Below the pieces are notes generated by a model. It was given only the letters and a program-made list of their open reading frames with translations. It searched no databases and was not told the origin of the DNA. Position numbers and translations under genes: made by a program. A stretch of DNA of 64,000 bases. Source: UBA12018 sp051656605. GTDB lineage: Bacteria; Bacteroidota; Bacteroidia; Bacteroidales; CAMTPD01. The stretch is from positions 118,515 through 182,514 of the forward strand of contig JBOGCF010000044.1 of the NCBI GenBank assembly GCA_051656605.1. Direction: 5' to 3'. The first letter of the stretch is position 1. Every line of letters starts with the position of its first letter. Shown in pieces: positions 38,868-46,876 of this stretch.

Positions 38868-39461
38868 TTACCCGATAAATTTATTGCCTCTTTGTAGTTT
38901 TCCCAACGAAGGATAATAAATAGACACTGAATCTGTAACCCGCTTTATTGCGATATTCATTTGCTGTTCTATTGTTCCTACAGAAATAGATAATATTTCT
39001 GCGACCTCCTTATATTTCAGTTGATCAACCCTTACCATTAAAAAAATGAGCTTACAACGCTCAGGCAACTGGTCTACTGCTTTATAAAAGACATCCATCA
39101 TCTCCGACTCGACCAGACTGTCATCTGACTCTTCATTTCGTAAAGAAAAAGAAACTGGCATATCATCATAATCAATCGTTTCGTATGCTTTATTCTTATT
39201 GATAAAATCATAGCATTCGTTTTTCGCTATTCGATAAACGTAAGAGATCTTATTATCTATCTTCCCTATTCGTTCTCTATTTTTCCAGATCTTAAAAAAA
39301 ACTTCAGAAACAATCTCTTTTGCATCTTCTTCTTGCACAAAATAGCGTACAAAACGATATACAACCGGATATAACAAGCCATAAAGTGCTTCAAAAGCTT
39401 TTTGATCATCTTTTAGAAGATCATCAAATAATTTAATTATATAATCTTGATTTGATTTCAT
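38868..39461 (-). CDS. ECF-type RNA polymerase sigma factor
   Basis: A 197-residue sigma-70 family ECF factor. Region 2 spans about residues 20-90 (FRYFVQEEDAKEIVSEVFFK in the core) and region 4 about 130-180 (LPERCKLIFLMVRVDQLKYK, then VAEILSISVGTIEQQMN). Together with FecR and the STN-bearing SusC it forms the switch of this locus. The operon would therefore be induced by its own substrate at the cell surface. Confidence 0.95.
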   Translation of the reverse strand: MKSNQDYIIKLFDDLLKDDQKAFEALYGLLYPVVYRFVRYFVQEEDAKEIVSEVFFKIWKNRERIGKIDNKISYVYRIAKNECYDFINKNKAYETIDYDDMPVSFSLRNEESDDSLVESEMMDVFYKAVDQLPERCKLIFLMVRVDQLKYKEVAEILSISVGTIEQQMNIAIKRVTDSVSIYYPSLGKLQRGNKFIG

Positions 39462-39588
39462 AAATATTACATATTACCCTTATAACGTCATTTCTTAAAT
39501 ACTACCTATAAAGCGAATCTAAATATAAGCACTTTTTAACACTTAACAATACACTATACAACTTCAACGGACTATAAGATCCTTCTTG

Positions 39589-39616
39589 TTTGCTTTTGCA
39601 ATTATGGTTACCTTCG
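39589..39616 (+). promoter_or_regulatory. Predicted ywbE promoter
   Basis: TACCTTCG (39609-39616) is identical to the -7 box of dps. CTTG (39585) or TTTG (39589) lies 20 or 16 bases before it. The leader would be short. Confidence 0.45.
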
Positions 39617-39631
39617 TAAATAAAAAGAAGA

Positions 39632-39847
39632 ATGACAAATCTGGATGGACGCAAACGTAGCAATGTGAGACCGGGACAATTGGTGAACATCGTGCTTAAG
39701 GCCGATCAACGCACAGGCGAACTCACCGAAGGTATTATTAAAAGGTTATTGACCAAGTCTCCTAATCACCCGCACGGAATCAAAGTGCAACTCGATACCG
39801 GTGAAGTAGGACGCGTGAAGGAAATTCTGGAAGATTGGGACGAGTAG
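39632..39847 (+). CDS. ywbE: YwbE family protein
   Basis: A 71-residue protein with the complete YwbE pattern: RSNVRPGQLVNIVLKADQ, then GELTEGIIKRLLT and HPHGIKVQLDTGEVGRVKEI. The fold is a small beta barrel; the function is not known. The purine-rich sequence before the ATG supports the start. It stands alone, between the sigma-factor operon and a YchJ-like gene. Confidence 0.92.
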   Translation: MTNLDGRKRSNVRPGQLVNIVLKADQRTGELTEGIIKRLLTKSPNHPHGIKVQLDTGEVGRVKEILEDWDE

Positions 39848-39860
39848 TTTTGATCTATAT

Positions 39861-39997
39861 GAAAACTAAATCGTTTGATGGGCATCAAACGATTTAAACA
39901 TAACGAAAACGTAATCGTCCGATGGCGATCAAACGATTCTGTTTATAGTGAAGAGCGAATCGTCAGGTCGCCGTCTGACGATTCGCTCTTCGTTTAC
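39861..39997. repeat. 44/45-bp tandem hairpin repeat
   Basis: AATCGT occurs at 39869, 39913 and 39958, and its complement ACGATT at 39889, 39933 and 39978, so each unit is a palindrome repeated at 44 and 45 bases. The first (13-bp perfect stem) and third (17-bp perfect stem, 8-base loop) are strong; the second has two mismatches. The array fills the gap between the convergent ywbE and YchJ-like genes. Confidence 0.8.
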
Positions 39998-40038
39998 TTT
40001 ATTTTGAAACCTTACGAGGTCTCGATGCAAAGGTTGTT

Positions 40039-40434
40039 TTAAAAATGTTTGCCCGAAACGTAAACCCATTCGCCGTTCTCTTTTTCAAAGATCGACTCTT
40101 CTTTTATCTGATCTACTTTTCCGCGCTCCACAAAAAGGGCTCTAAACGTAACCACTCCGGTATTGTCTGCCTCCTCTCCTTTCTCTTTCTGCAAGATTTC
40201 GAGCTTAACCCATTTTACAGATTTTGCCCAACGCTTGATGTCTGCCTTGTCGCTAAGCGGACGCGTTGACGAATGCCAGCTTTTCATCAAGTAATCAACA
40301 TCGGCCATTGTGAAAGCGGTATAGCGTGAACGCATCAATCGCTCTGCTGTAGGAGCCGATATTCGTCCTTCGATGATTGCACCACAGCACTCGCCGTAGG
40401 TATTTTGTGAGCCGCAAGGGCATAGTTGTTCCAT
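40039..40434 (-). CDS. YchJ-like SEC-C motif protein (UPF0225)
   Basis: A 131-residue protein with an N-terminal SEC-C-type zinc motif (LCPCGSQNTYGECCG) and the YchJ body (RLMRSRYTAFTMADVDYLMK, then SWHSSTRP). These proteins have an NTF2-like fold; the function is not settled. It is convergent with ywbE and divergent from the next lipoprotein gene. Confidence 0.9.
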   Translation of the reverse strand: MEQLCPCGSQNTYGECCGAIIEGRISAPTAERLMRSRYTAFTMADVDYLMKSWHSSTRPLSDKADIKRWAKSVKWVKLEILQKEKGEEADNTGVVTFRALFVERGKVDQIKEESIFEKENGEWVYVSGKHF

Positions 40435-40496
40435 ATCGTGTATATTCTTATTACTCCTGCTAAATTACAATTATTTTTATTGCGAAGCCTCAAAGG

Positions 40497-40527
40497 CTTG
40501 CCAGTTTGATTTATTTGAATAGTTTTG
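40497..40527 (+). promoter_or_regulatory. Predicted promoter of the BamE-like lipoprotein gene
   Basis: CTTG (40497-40500) and TAGTTTTG (40520-40527) are 19 bases apart, matching the Bacteroidetes -33/-7 pattern, and lie 35 bases before the ATG at 40563. Confidence 0.55.
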
Positions 40528-40562
40528 CAAAAAACATATTAACCAACCACAAAACAAAATGT

Positions 40563-41207
40563 ATGAGTAATCTATTTAAAACCTTAATGATGGGGATCAT
40601 CGTTGTTACGTTTAGTGCCTGCGGATCTCTTTTTTACGGAACCAACAAATCGCTGCAGATAGAACCGGGTATGACGAAGGAAGAAGTTACAAACCTCATG
40701 GGAAAACCAACCCACCGAAGCTTCGACGACTATCAAGAGCAATGGGAATATAAATCGCTGACTAATTCGGGAAGAGAGTATAATGTCTCGATTATAACCT
40801 TTAAGAAAGGACGTGTTGTGAGCATGGACTCGTTTAGCGAACCGGCACCTGCGGCTCCCAACAACTCGAACGTAGGTGTAATTGTAGGCCCTAGTCCTGT
40901 GGTAATCCCTGCCAAACCCAATCGTTTCGAACAATTCTACAACAACGTAAAATCGGAACCCTTTAAAGACGGTAAGTTCAAAGTACTTCGTATCGGTGTA
41001 ACCAACGGAAGATTTACTTGTGCGGAAGTAGCACAAATGATGAACATCTTCTCCTTTGATGATGATAAACTCGACGTATTGTACATCATGGGACCGCACA
41101 TCTACGACTTTGAGAACTTCAAGGTGGTATTGAAAGCCCTCTCCTTCTTGAGTTCGAAAGAAAAAGCAGAAGACTACATCGAAGGCATCATCAAGAAAAG
41201 ACGCTAA
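40563..41207 (+). CDS. BamE-like (SmpA/OmlA) and DUF4476 lipoprotein
   Basis: A 214-residue lipoprotein (lipobox FSAC, Cys20). Residues 31-80 resemble the SmpA/OmlA fold of BamE (IEPGMTKEEVTNLMGKPTHR, QEQWEYK). A Pro/Ala-rich linker follows, and the last 90 residues are DUF4476 (FKVLRIGVTNGRFTCAEVAQ, FENFKVVLKAL). The start at 40563 is preferred since earlier in-frame codons overlap the promoter. The two-domain arrangement makes it unlikely to be a plain BamE; its role in the outer membrane is unknown. Confidence 0.82.
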   Translation: MSNLFKTLMMGIIVVTFSACGSLFYGTNKSLQIEPGMTKEEVTNLMGKPTHRSFDDYQEQWEYKSLTNSGREYNVSIITFKKGRVVSMDSFSEPAPAAPNNSNVGVIVGPSPVVIPAKPNRFEQFYNNVKSEPFKDGKFKVLRIGVTNGRFTCAEVAQMMNIFSFDDDKLDVLYIMGPHIYDFENFKVVLKALSFLSSKEKAEDYIEGIIKKRR

Positions 41208-41233
41208 GATCAACACGACCATTCCCATTAATA

Positions 41234-41280
41234 ACAATACATAAACCCCGGCCTCTTGGTAGAAGCCGGGGTTTATTGTA
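41234..41280. terminator. Terminator after the BamE-like lipoprotein gene
   Basis: ATAAACCCCGGC pairs with GCCGGGGTTTAT, a strong GC stem flanked by A and T runs on both sides. Confidence 0.88.
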
Positions 41281-41347
41281 TCGTCGTATTCTATATCAAA
41301 TAGAACCAATCATCAAAGCCTATCCATAAACAACATCGATATATCTC

Positions 41348-41483
41348 CGCAATAACATTCGGAACTCTCCGTTATAACTTTCAAGTTTCTCCACTATAAC
41401 ATTTGGAATTCTTCACTATAACTTTGAAACATATGTGCTATAACATTTTAGAGCTTTCGCTATGACTTAAAAGAGTCGTCTAT
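41348..41483. repeat. 22-bp tandem repeat, six units
   Basis: ATAAC (ATGAC in the last copy) begins at 41352, 41374, 41396, 41418, 41440 and 41462, exactly 22 bases apart each time. The next bases alternate ATT, TTT, ATT, TTT, ATT, TTA, giving a 44-bp higher-order period. The units differ elsewhere. The array is intergenic, between two convergent genes. Confidence 0.85.
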
Positions 41484-41523
41484 TGTCGGCTTTGCAGTTT
41501 CTATTTCCGGCATTTAGCGTAGA

Positions 41524-41700
41524 GGCGTAAACGAAACGAAGGCAAAGGCGAAAAGGAAAAAGCCGTTCAAACGGAGGCGAAGCCGTAGAGCGTTCTTTTT
41601 CCTTCGCCGAGCGCCCGAAGTGTAGTAGCCTCGAAGCGGTAGCCGGCAGCTTTTCTTTTTGGTTCTTTCTTCTTTTCGCTGCCGAAAAGAAAAAGAACAA
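41524..41700. repeat. Long stem-loop element plus second hairpin, after the S41 protease gene
   Basis: GGCGAAAAGGAAAAAG pairs with CTTTTTCCTTCGCC around a GC-rich centre. A second hairpin, GTTCTTTCTTCTTTTCG / CGAAAAGAAAAAGAAC, follows at about 41662-41699. It shares AGGCGTAAA, GTAGAGC and the two-hairpin layout with the element at 9907-10078, and it also lies directly 3' of a minus-strand gene. Confidence 0.65.
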
Positions 41701-41709
41701 ATAAGAAGA

Positions 41710-44700
41710 TTAATAATTTTTGCCCGCTACCCTCGGTGCCGGAGCACCCGGAAGCGGCTTCCTGCTTTTGAGATCCTGCATGATCACCTCAATCGCTTTA
41801 TCGAGCTGTTGATCCTCTCCACTCCACTCTTTGAGCGGATCATTATCGATCAAGATATCCGGATCTACACCATGGTTTTCGATAATCCAGTTGCCCGTTT
41901 TCGGATCAAAACTTGTAAAGAAAGGCACCCTGATATCCGTACCATCCATATAAGGAAGCGAACCGCTGATACCGATTACACCACCCCAAGTACGCGTACC
42001 GATCAATTTGCCCAGACCAAGTGCTCTAAATCCCCAAGGGAACAGGTCACCATCGGAAGCCGAATACTTGTTGATCAGGCAAACCTTTGGCCCCACTAGC
42101 GTCGCATTCGGAATGGTTCCGATCTTCGAAGTACCACGACCTACGGTAAGGCGGTACGGTTCGCGAGCCAAGCGTTCGAGAATCATCGGAGAAACATTTC
42201 CGCCCCCATTGGCACGGTCGTCAATGATCAAAGCCTCCTTATCAAGCTGCGGATAGAAATAACGGGAAAACTGATTGAGCCCCTCCGGTCCCATGTCGGG
42301 AATATATACATAACCCACTTTGCCGTTCGTTGCTTTGTCTACCTTTTCAATGTTCTTTTGCACCCAGTTGTAATGATACAATGAGTACTCTTCTGCCAGA
42401 GGCGTGATCACCACCTTGCGCGCTCCGGCAAGTTGCGGCTTGCTGTTGAGCATGATCTCGGTAGGCACATTGGCCTTCCCTACCAACAAAGCATACATAT
42501 CTTTTACGGTATTGGTCGGTACACCATCTATCGAAACAATGTAGTCGCCTTTGTGTGCATCGACACCTGCTTCGGTTAGTGGCGAACGAAGTTCTTCGCT
42601 CCAGGAAGCTCCCGGTATGATCTCTTCCAACTTGAAGAAGCCGCTTTTATCGCGCGACACCTCTGCCCCCAATAAGCCCGTTGCAATACGTGCGGGACGT
42701 TGTGTTTCGCCCGGATTTACATACGCATGACCTACGCCCAATTCGCCGATCATCTCACCAATAATATAGTTAAGATCGAGGCGAGTCTTGGCATACGGCA
42801 CCAATACTTCGTAACGTTTCTTCACTGCGTTCCAATCGATTCCGTGCATGTTTTCCAAATAGAATCCGTCGCGATAGGCACGCCAAGCCTCATCGAATAT
42901 CTGTGCCCACTCGGCCGAATAGTCTACCGGAATCTTCATGTCCGAAAGGTTTACCGGCGTAGATAACGTAACCGGACCCGAAGGAATGTCGGTTACAAAG
43001 TATTGGTTTCCTCGTTCAAACACAACCTTCTTGCTCCCCGGAGTCACGATCATGCCGGCATCAGCCACCAAGTCTTCTTTCTGATTCTTGAGGTTGTAGA
43101 TCTTCGTTCCCCCTTGTGTGCTATAAAGAATGGTATTACCATCCGAATAGAAATTGCCGTAATAACCGGCAGGCAATGGAAGCTTTATGATGCGCTGATC
43201 CATACCTTCGGCATCAATCTTTACAGTATTAGCAGGCTGATCTGCTTTGGCCTCCGCACCATCTTTCGTTGCGGTATCGCTGTCTTTTGTTATTGCTTCG
43301 CTGTCTTTTTCGAGAAAAGGCGAAGGGGTATCTTTGGAAAGCAAAGCAATGTACACGCCCCCCATATTATTATATACATGATTCCATTCGAGCTGTCCGT
43401 AGGTAGGATTAAAGTCTCGCGCCGATGTAAACACAATGTACTTACCATCGGTACTGAATACCGGGCTGTACGAACTGTACCACTTGTCGGTTATAGGGAT
43501 CTCTTTCTTATCTGCCAGATTCAACGCATAAATCAACGAGAAGTTGTTGTCGCCTTCTCGCGCATAGGTAATCCATTTGCTATCGGGCGAGAAGTTGATG
43601 CCACGAGCTGCTCCTGTCGGAGTCTCAAGCAGTGTGGTTACATTTCCCGAAGGAACATCGATGAGCTTGATTCGGTTTTTACGATCGGTAATGGCTAACT
43701 TCTTGGCATCAGGACTCCATGTAATCCAATTGATATAGGTGTCGTTGTTTTTGGTGAGTTGCGACACCTTGCCTGTAGCAACATCACGCAGGTAAACTTC
43801 TGTTTCGCCGGTTGCGTCTGATATATACGCAATACTTTTTCCATCGGGCGACCAGCGTGCCATGCGTTCGTGTGCTCCCGGAGTACGGGTTATGTTTTTA
43901 GTCACACCTTTATTTACCGGCACATCAAACACTTCGCCACGAGAGGTAATTGCCATGCGCTCGCCATTAGGAGACACTGTTGCGGCAGTGATATAGTTGG
44001 CACCGTCTTTGATCTCGTTACGGGCCAACGCATTGTCTGACGCGAGTGATATGTTTACTTTCTCTGCTTTCTTCGTATCGGTATTGAAGGTATAAATGTA
44101 TCCGCCGTTTTCGAATACGATGGTGTTTCCATGGCTACTCGGAAACTTAATATCGTATTCTTTAAAGTCGGTAACTTTAGAGGTTTGCTTGGTTTTGGTG
44201 TTATACACAAACAAATTCATGATCTTATCTCGGTCGGAGATAAAATACACCTCGTCGCCAATCCACATCGGGAAGATGTCTTGCGCTACGTTGTCTGTGA
44301 TGTTTGTTACAGTCTTGGCCTCTGGATTGTAGATCCATACATCATCAGCCATTCCGCCTTTGTAATGTTTCCAGGTACGAAACTCACGCATCACACGATT
44401 ATAGGCGAGTTGCTTTCCGTCGGGCGAGTACGAACAGAAGCCGCCTTCAGGCAAAGGAATCACCTGTGATAGTCCGCCCTCCTTATCCACTTCGTAAAGT
44501 TTGCCCGAGAATCCATCGCTGATGCGATTGCGGTATACAATACGAGAGCCGTCGGGAGTCCACCCGGTTACAATGTTGTTTGGCCCCATTCGATCGCCAA
44601 GATCATCGCGCTTGTTAGTTGCCGTGTAGGTAATGCGAAGTGGTTCTCCGCCTCGTACAGGCATGGTATAGACTTCGGTATTCCCGTCGTACTGACCGGT

Positions 44701-44943
44701 AAAAGCGATGGTTTTTCCATCGGGTGAAAACTTCGGAAACATTTCATAGCCTACGAAAGAGGTAAGACGTCTTGCCTCTCCGCCCGAAGCCGGCACTGCG
44801 TATAAGTCTCCGGCATAAGAGAATACAATCTCCGAACCATTGGTTGAAGGGAAACGAAGCAATCTGGCTTCACCCGTTGTAACAGCAAAGAGGCTGGGGA
44901 AAGCTAGTACGGATAGCAAAGAGGTCGCAATTTGTTTTTTCAT
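41710..44943 (-). CDS. Tricorn-like S41 family protease
   Basis: A 1077-residue exported peptidase (signal peptide ending near SLFA). The first 700 residues hold PD40/WD40-like beta-propeller repeats (FSPDGKTIAFTGQYDGN, WSPDGKSIAYISDATGETE). An acidic Ala/Asp/Lys-rich insert lies near 540-570. A tricorn core domain with GELGVGHAY (catalytic His region), a PDZ domain (HKGDYIVSIDGVPTNTV) and the S41 domain follow; the nucleophile is the Ser of YSASDGD. It should degrade peptides in the periplasm or outside the cell. It is monocistronic, with divergent promoters upstream. Confidence 0.92.
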   Translation of the reverse strand: MKKQIATSLLSVLAFPSLFAVTTGEARLLRFPSTNGSEIVFSYAGDLYAVPASGGEARRLTSFVGYEMFPKFSPDGKTIAFTGQYDGNTEVYTMPVRGGEPLRITYTATNKRDDLGDRMGPNNIVTGWTPDGSRIVYRNRISDGFSGKLYEVDKEGGLSQVIPLPEGGFCSYSPDGKQLAYNRVMREFRTWKHYKGGMADDVWIYNPEAKTVTNITDNVAQDIFPMWIGDEVYFISDRDKIMNLFVYNTKTKQTSKVTDFKEYDIKFPSSHGNTIVFENGGYIYTFNTDTKKAEKVNISLASDNALARNEIKDGANYITAATVSPNGERMAITSRGEVFDVPVNKGVTKNITRTPGAHERMARWSPDGKSIAYISDATGETEVYLRDVATGKVSQLTKNNDTYINWITWSPDAKKLAITDRKNRIKLIDVPSGNVTTLLETPTGAARGINFSPDSKWITYAREGDNNFSLIYALNLADKKEIPITDKWYSSYSPVFSTDGKYIVFTSARDFNPTYGQLEWNHVYNNMGGVYIALLSKDTPSPFLEKDSEAITKDSDTATKDGAEAKADQPANTVKIDAEGMDQRIIKLPLPAGYYGNFYSDGNTILYSTQGGTKIYNLKNQKEDLVADAGMIVTPGSKKVVFERGNQYFVTDIPSGPVTLSTPVNLSDMKIPVDYSAEWAQIFDEAWRAYRDGFYLENMHGIDWNAVKKRYEVLVPYAKTRLDLNYIIGEMIGELGVGHAYVNPGETQRPARIATGLLGAEVSRDKSGFFKLEEIIPGASWSEELRSPLTEAGVDAHKGDYIVSIDGVPTNTVKDMYALLVGKANVPTEIMLNSKPQLAGARKVVITPLAEEYSLYHYNWVQKNIEKVDKATNGKVGYVYIPDMGPEGLNQFSRYFYPQLDKEALIIDDRANGGGNVSPMILERLAREPYRLTVGRGTSKIGTIPNATLVGPKVCLINKYSASDGDLFPWGFRALGLGKLIGTRTWGGVIGISGSLPYMDGTDIRVPFFTSFDPKTGNWIIENHGVDPDILIDNDPLKEWSGEDQQLDKAIEVIMQDLKSRKPLPGAPAPRVAGKNY

Positions 44944-45051
44944 TGTATGTGTAGTTTATAGAATACACAAATCTAAATAAATTCCACATTAATAAAGTAA
45001 TTAATATGGAATTTGTATATTGCGACTCAAATACTTTATTGCAGAGACTGT

Positions 45052-45543
45052 ATGAAACGTATCTCAATTATAAGTCTAGTTGTATTGGCCGTATATTCGG
45101 TATTGATCTACGCATTTGTAATGCCCGAGGCATCGCACAATGCCCCTTTTGAGTTTCGTTATATCCTCGAATCTCCCGGTGTGTACAAGCAAACGTGTAC
45201 TTTCAATCATACAAACGCTTTTGAAATAACGGCTCACGATCTGTTTTGGAACAAGAATAATCCCGATTATAAACCCAAATCGTTAAAGGTTGCATTATCT
45301 GAAAAAGAGACCGAACAACTGAAAGCATCTATTTTCGAATCGATGCAACTGGAAGACCTCAAGCCTCACTACGGTTTTGACGGAAAGGCTACTTCCGACT
45401 TCGTTCATTCTTTCTCACTGATCACTGCTACCGATACGGTGTTTCTTTCCGTGAAGGATCAGATCGACAACGACATCCCAAAAGAGATTTACAGTCTGGT
45501 GCATGTAATGAGAGATTTGTTTGAAAAACATTCCAACAATTAA
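45052..45543 (+). CDS. Membrane-anchored protein of unknown function
   Basis: A 163-residue protein with one N-terminal membrane span (ISIISLVVLAVYSVLIYAFV) and a mixed alpha/beta body rich in acidic residues. I do not recognise the family. The ATG at 45052 is chosen because the earlier in-frame ATG would precede the membrane span with 13 unrelated residues. The next gene begins 7 bases after the stop, so the two may be co-transcribed. Confidence 0.7.
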   Translation: MKRISIISLVVLAVYSVLIYAFVMPEASHNAPFEFRYILESPGVYKQTCTFNHTNAFEITAHDLFWNKNNPDYKPKSLKVALSEKETEQLKASIFESMQLEDLKPHYGFDGKATSDFVHSFSLITATDTVFLSVKDQIDNDIPKEIYSLVHVMRDLFEKHSNN

Positions 45544-45550
45544 TTATAAG

Positions 45551-45949
45551 ATGAAGAACAAAGTTGTTATTTGCATCGGATCAAACTTCGACGCAGGTAT
45601 AAACATTGAAAAGGCAAAAGCTGTTTTAGAAAGAGAACTTGGCCCTATTGCCTTTGCTGATCAAACTAAAAGCGAAGGGGTAAACTGGTCAAAACCGTGT
45701 ATGTTTACCAATCAGGTCGGGTATTTCGAATCAGATAAAGAGTTCGATTACATCAAGCAACTCACCAAACAAATCGAACGTGATTTGGGCAGGAATGCAG
45801 AACAACGTGCTCTGGGCAACATGCCAATGGACATTGATATTGTTATCTGGAATGATGCAATACTCAAACCGGACGACCTCAAGCAGACCTATGTGCTTGA
45901 CGCTATTCGCAGTCTTGAGCGATCTCTGAATCAAACTATTTTACAGTAA
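45551..45949 (+). CDS. HPPK (FolK)-like protein, short and divergent
   Basis: A 132-residue protein resembling 2-amino-4-hydroxy-6-hydroxymethyldihydropteridine pyrophosphokinase. Visible are the N-terminal CIGSNFDAGINIEKAKAVLE and the late block GNMPMDIDIVIW, which lines up with the family's RW-P-R-x-x-D-x-D. The two Asp residues are kept but the Arg residues before them are missing, and the protein is about 25 residues shorter than usual. It may have lost or changed activity. No other folate gene is near. Confidence 0.75.
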   Translation: MKNKVVICIGSNFDAGINIEKAKAVLERELGPIAFADQTKSEGVNWSKPCMFTNQVGYFESDKEFDYIKQLTKQIERDLGRNAEQRALGNMPMDIDIVIWNDAILKPDDLKQTYVLDAIRSLERSLNQTILQ

Positions 45950-45987
45950 TAAAATAGGGCAAAAGGCGTAATTGTATAATTATTAGC

Positions 45988-45995
45988 TATCTTTG
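45988..45995 (+). promoter_or_regulatory. Predicted -7 box of ppa
   Basis: TATCTTTG matches TAnnTTTG, 44 bases before the ppa ATG. No -33 at a good distance was found. Confidence 0.4.
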
Positions 45996-46038
45996 TCGCC
46001 TCAAGAAAAAACATTAATTACAAAACAATCCAATTGAT

Positions 46039-46707
46039 ATGAATCAATTAATGGACCCAATCGGTAAGCTGATGGGATTAAGATACAAGTCGCACCCTTG
46101 GCATGGTGTCGAAATTGGAGACGATGCTCCAAATACAGTGACCAGTTTTATTGAAATGGTACCTACTGATACTGTTAAATACGAAGTAGACAAATCAAGC
46201 GGCTACATTCGCATCGACAGACCACAGAAGTTTTCAAACGTTATTCCTGCTCTTTACGGTTTCATTCCACAAACCTATAGTGGACAATGCGTGGCTGACT
46301 ATACAATGGAGAAAACAGCTTACGAAGACATCACCGGCGACGGTGACCCTATCGATATTTGTGTATTGACAGAGAAAGTTATTCCTCATGGAAACATCTT
46401 GGTTAGTGCAATTCCAATTGGCGGATTCCGAATGCTAGACGGAAAAGAATCTGACGATAAGATTATCGCGGTAATGCGCAACGATGCTGTATATGGTGGT
46501 TATAAAAACATCACCGATTGCCCTGATATGGTAATCGATCGCTTGAAGCACTACTTCCTTACTTACAAAGATCTTCCAGGAGAAAAACGTCACGTTGAGA
46601 TTACACACGTATTCGATCGCGACGAAGCACACGAAATCATCTTACGTTCTACAGAAGACTATGCAAACAGATTCAAGAATCTGGAGCAATTCCTTAAAGG
46701 CGTATAA
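46039..46707 (+). CDS. ppa: Inorganic pyrophosphatase
   Basis: A 222-residue soluble family I pyrophosphatase, which drives biosynthetic reactions by hydrolysing PPi. The signature DGDPIDICVL (around 111-120) holds the metal-binding Asp residues; YGFIPQTY and KHYFLTYKDLPGEK are also conserved. The protein is slightly longer than the E. coli enzyme. It has its own terminator. Confidence 0.95.
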   Translation: MNQLMDPIGKLMGLRYKSHPWHGVEIGDDAPNTVTSFIEMVPTDTVKYEVDKSSGYIRIDRPQKFSNVIPALYGFIPQTYSGQCVADYTMEKTAYEDITGDGDPIDICVLTEKVIPHGNILVSAIPIGGFRMLDGKESDDKIIAVMRNDAVYGGYKNITDCPDMVIDRLKHYFLTYKDLPGEKRHVEITHVFDRDEAHEIILRSTEDYANRFKNLEQFLKGV

Positions 46708-46728
46708 GTAATAAAAGCATTATAGAGA

Positions 46729-46758
46729 TGGCTGTTCTTTTGGAGGACAGCCTTTTTT
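46729..46758 (+). terminator. Terminator after ppa
   Basis: GGCTGTTC / GGACAGCC (one G-U pair) followed by TTTTTT. Confidence 0.85.
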
Positions 46759-46800
46759 ATATCCCTACCCCTGGGATGTGGCAGCATCAGGTAGATACAA

Positions 46801-46842
46801 GAAAGCCCCAACCAGTTCACTTCAGAACCGATTGGGGCTTTC
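46801..46842 (-). terminator. Terminator after yidC
   Basis: GAAAGCCCCAA / TTGGGGCTTTC. On the minus strand the stem is followed by a short T-containing stretch. It lies 35 bases past the yidC stop. Confidence 0.75.
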
Positions 46843-46876
46843 AAATATCGTTATCGTTTACTCAAACGAGGAAGTA

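Noticed and set aside
39861..39997. Possible CRISPR array (repeats of 26 bases with spacers of 18-19)
   Set aside because: Only three units, each palindromic over its whole repeat, with spacers too short for CRISPR and no cas genes nearby.
40584..41309. 241-residue open frame on the minus strand
   Set aside because: It mirrors the BamE-like/DUF4476 lipoprotein gene, runs through its terminator and has no recognisable domain.
41467..41700. 77-residue Lys/Arg-rich open frame
   Set aside because: It overlaps the stem-loop element; its sequence is explained by the purine-rich arms.
43003..43698. 231-residue open frame antisense to the S41 protease gene
   Set aside because: Shadow frame without a start signal or domain.
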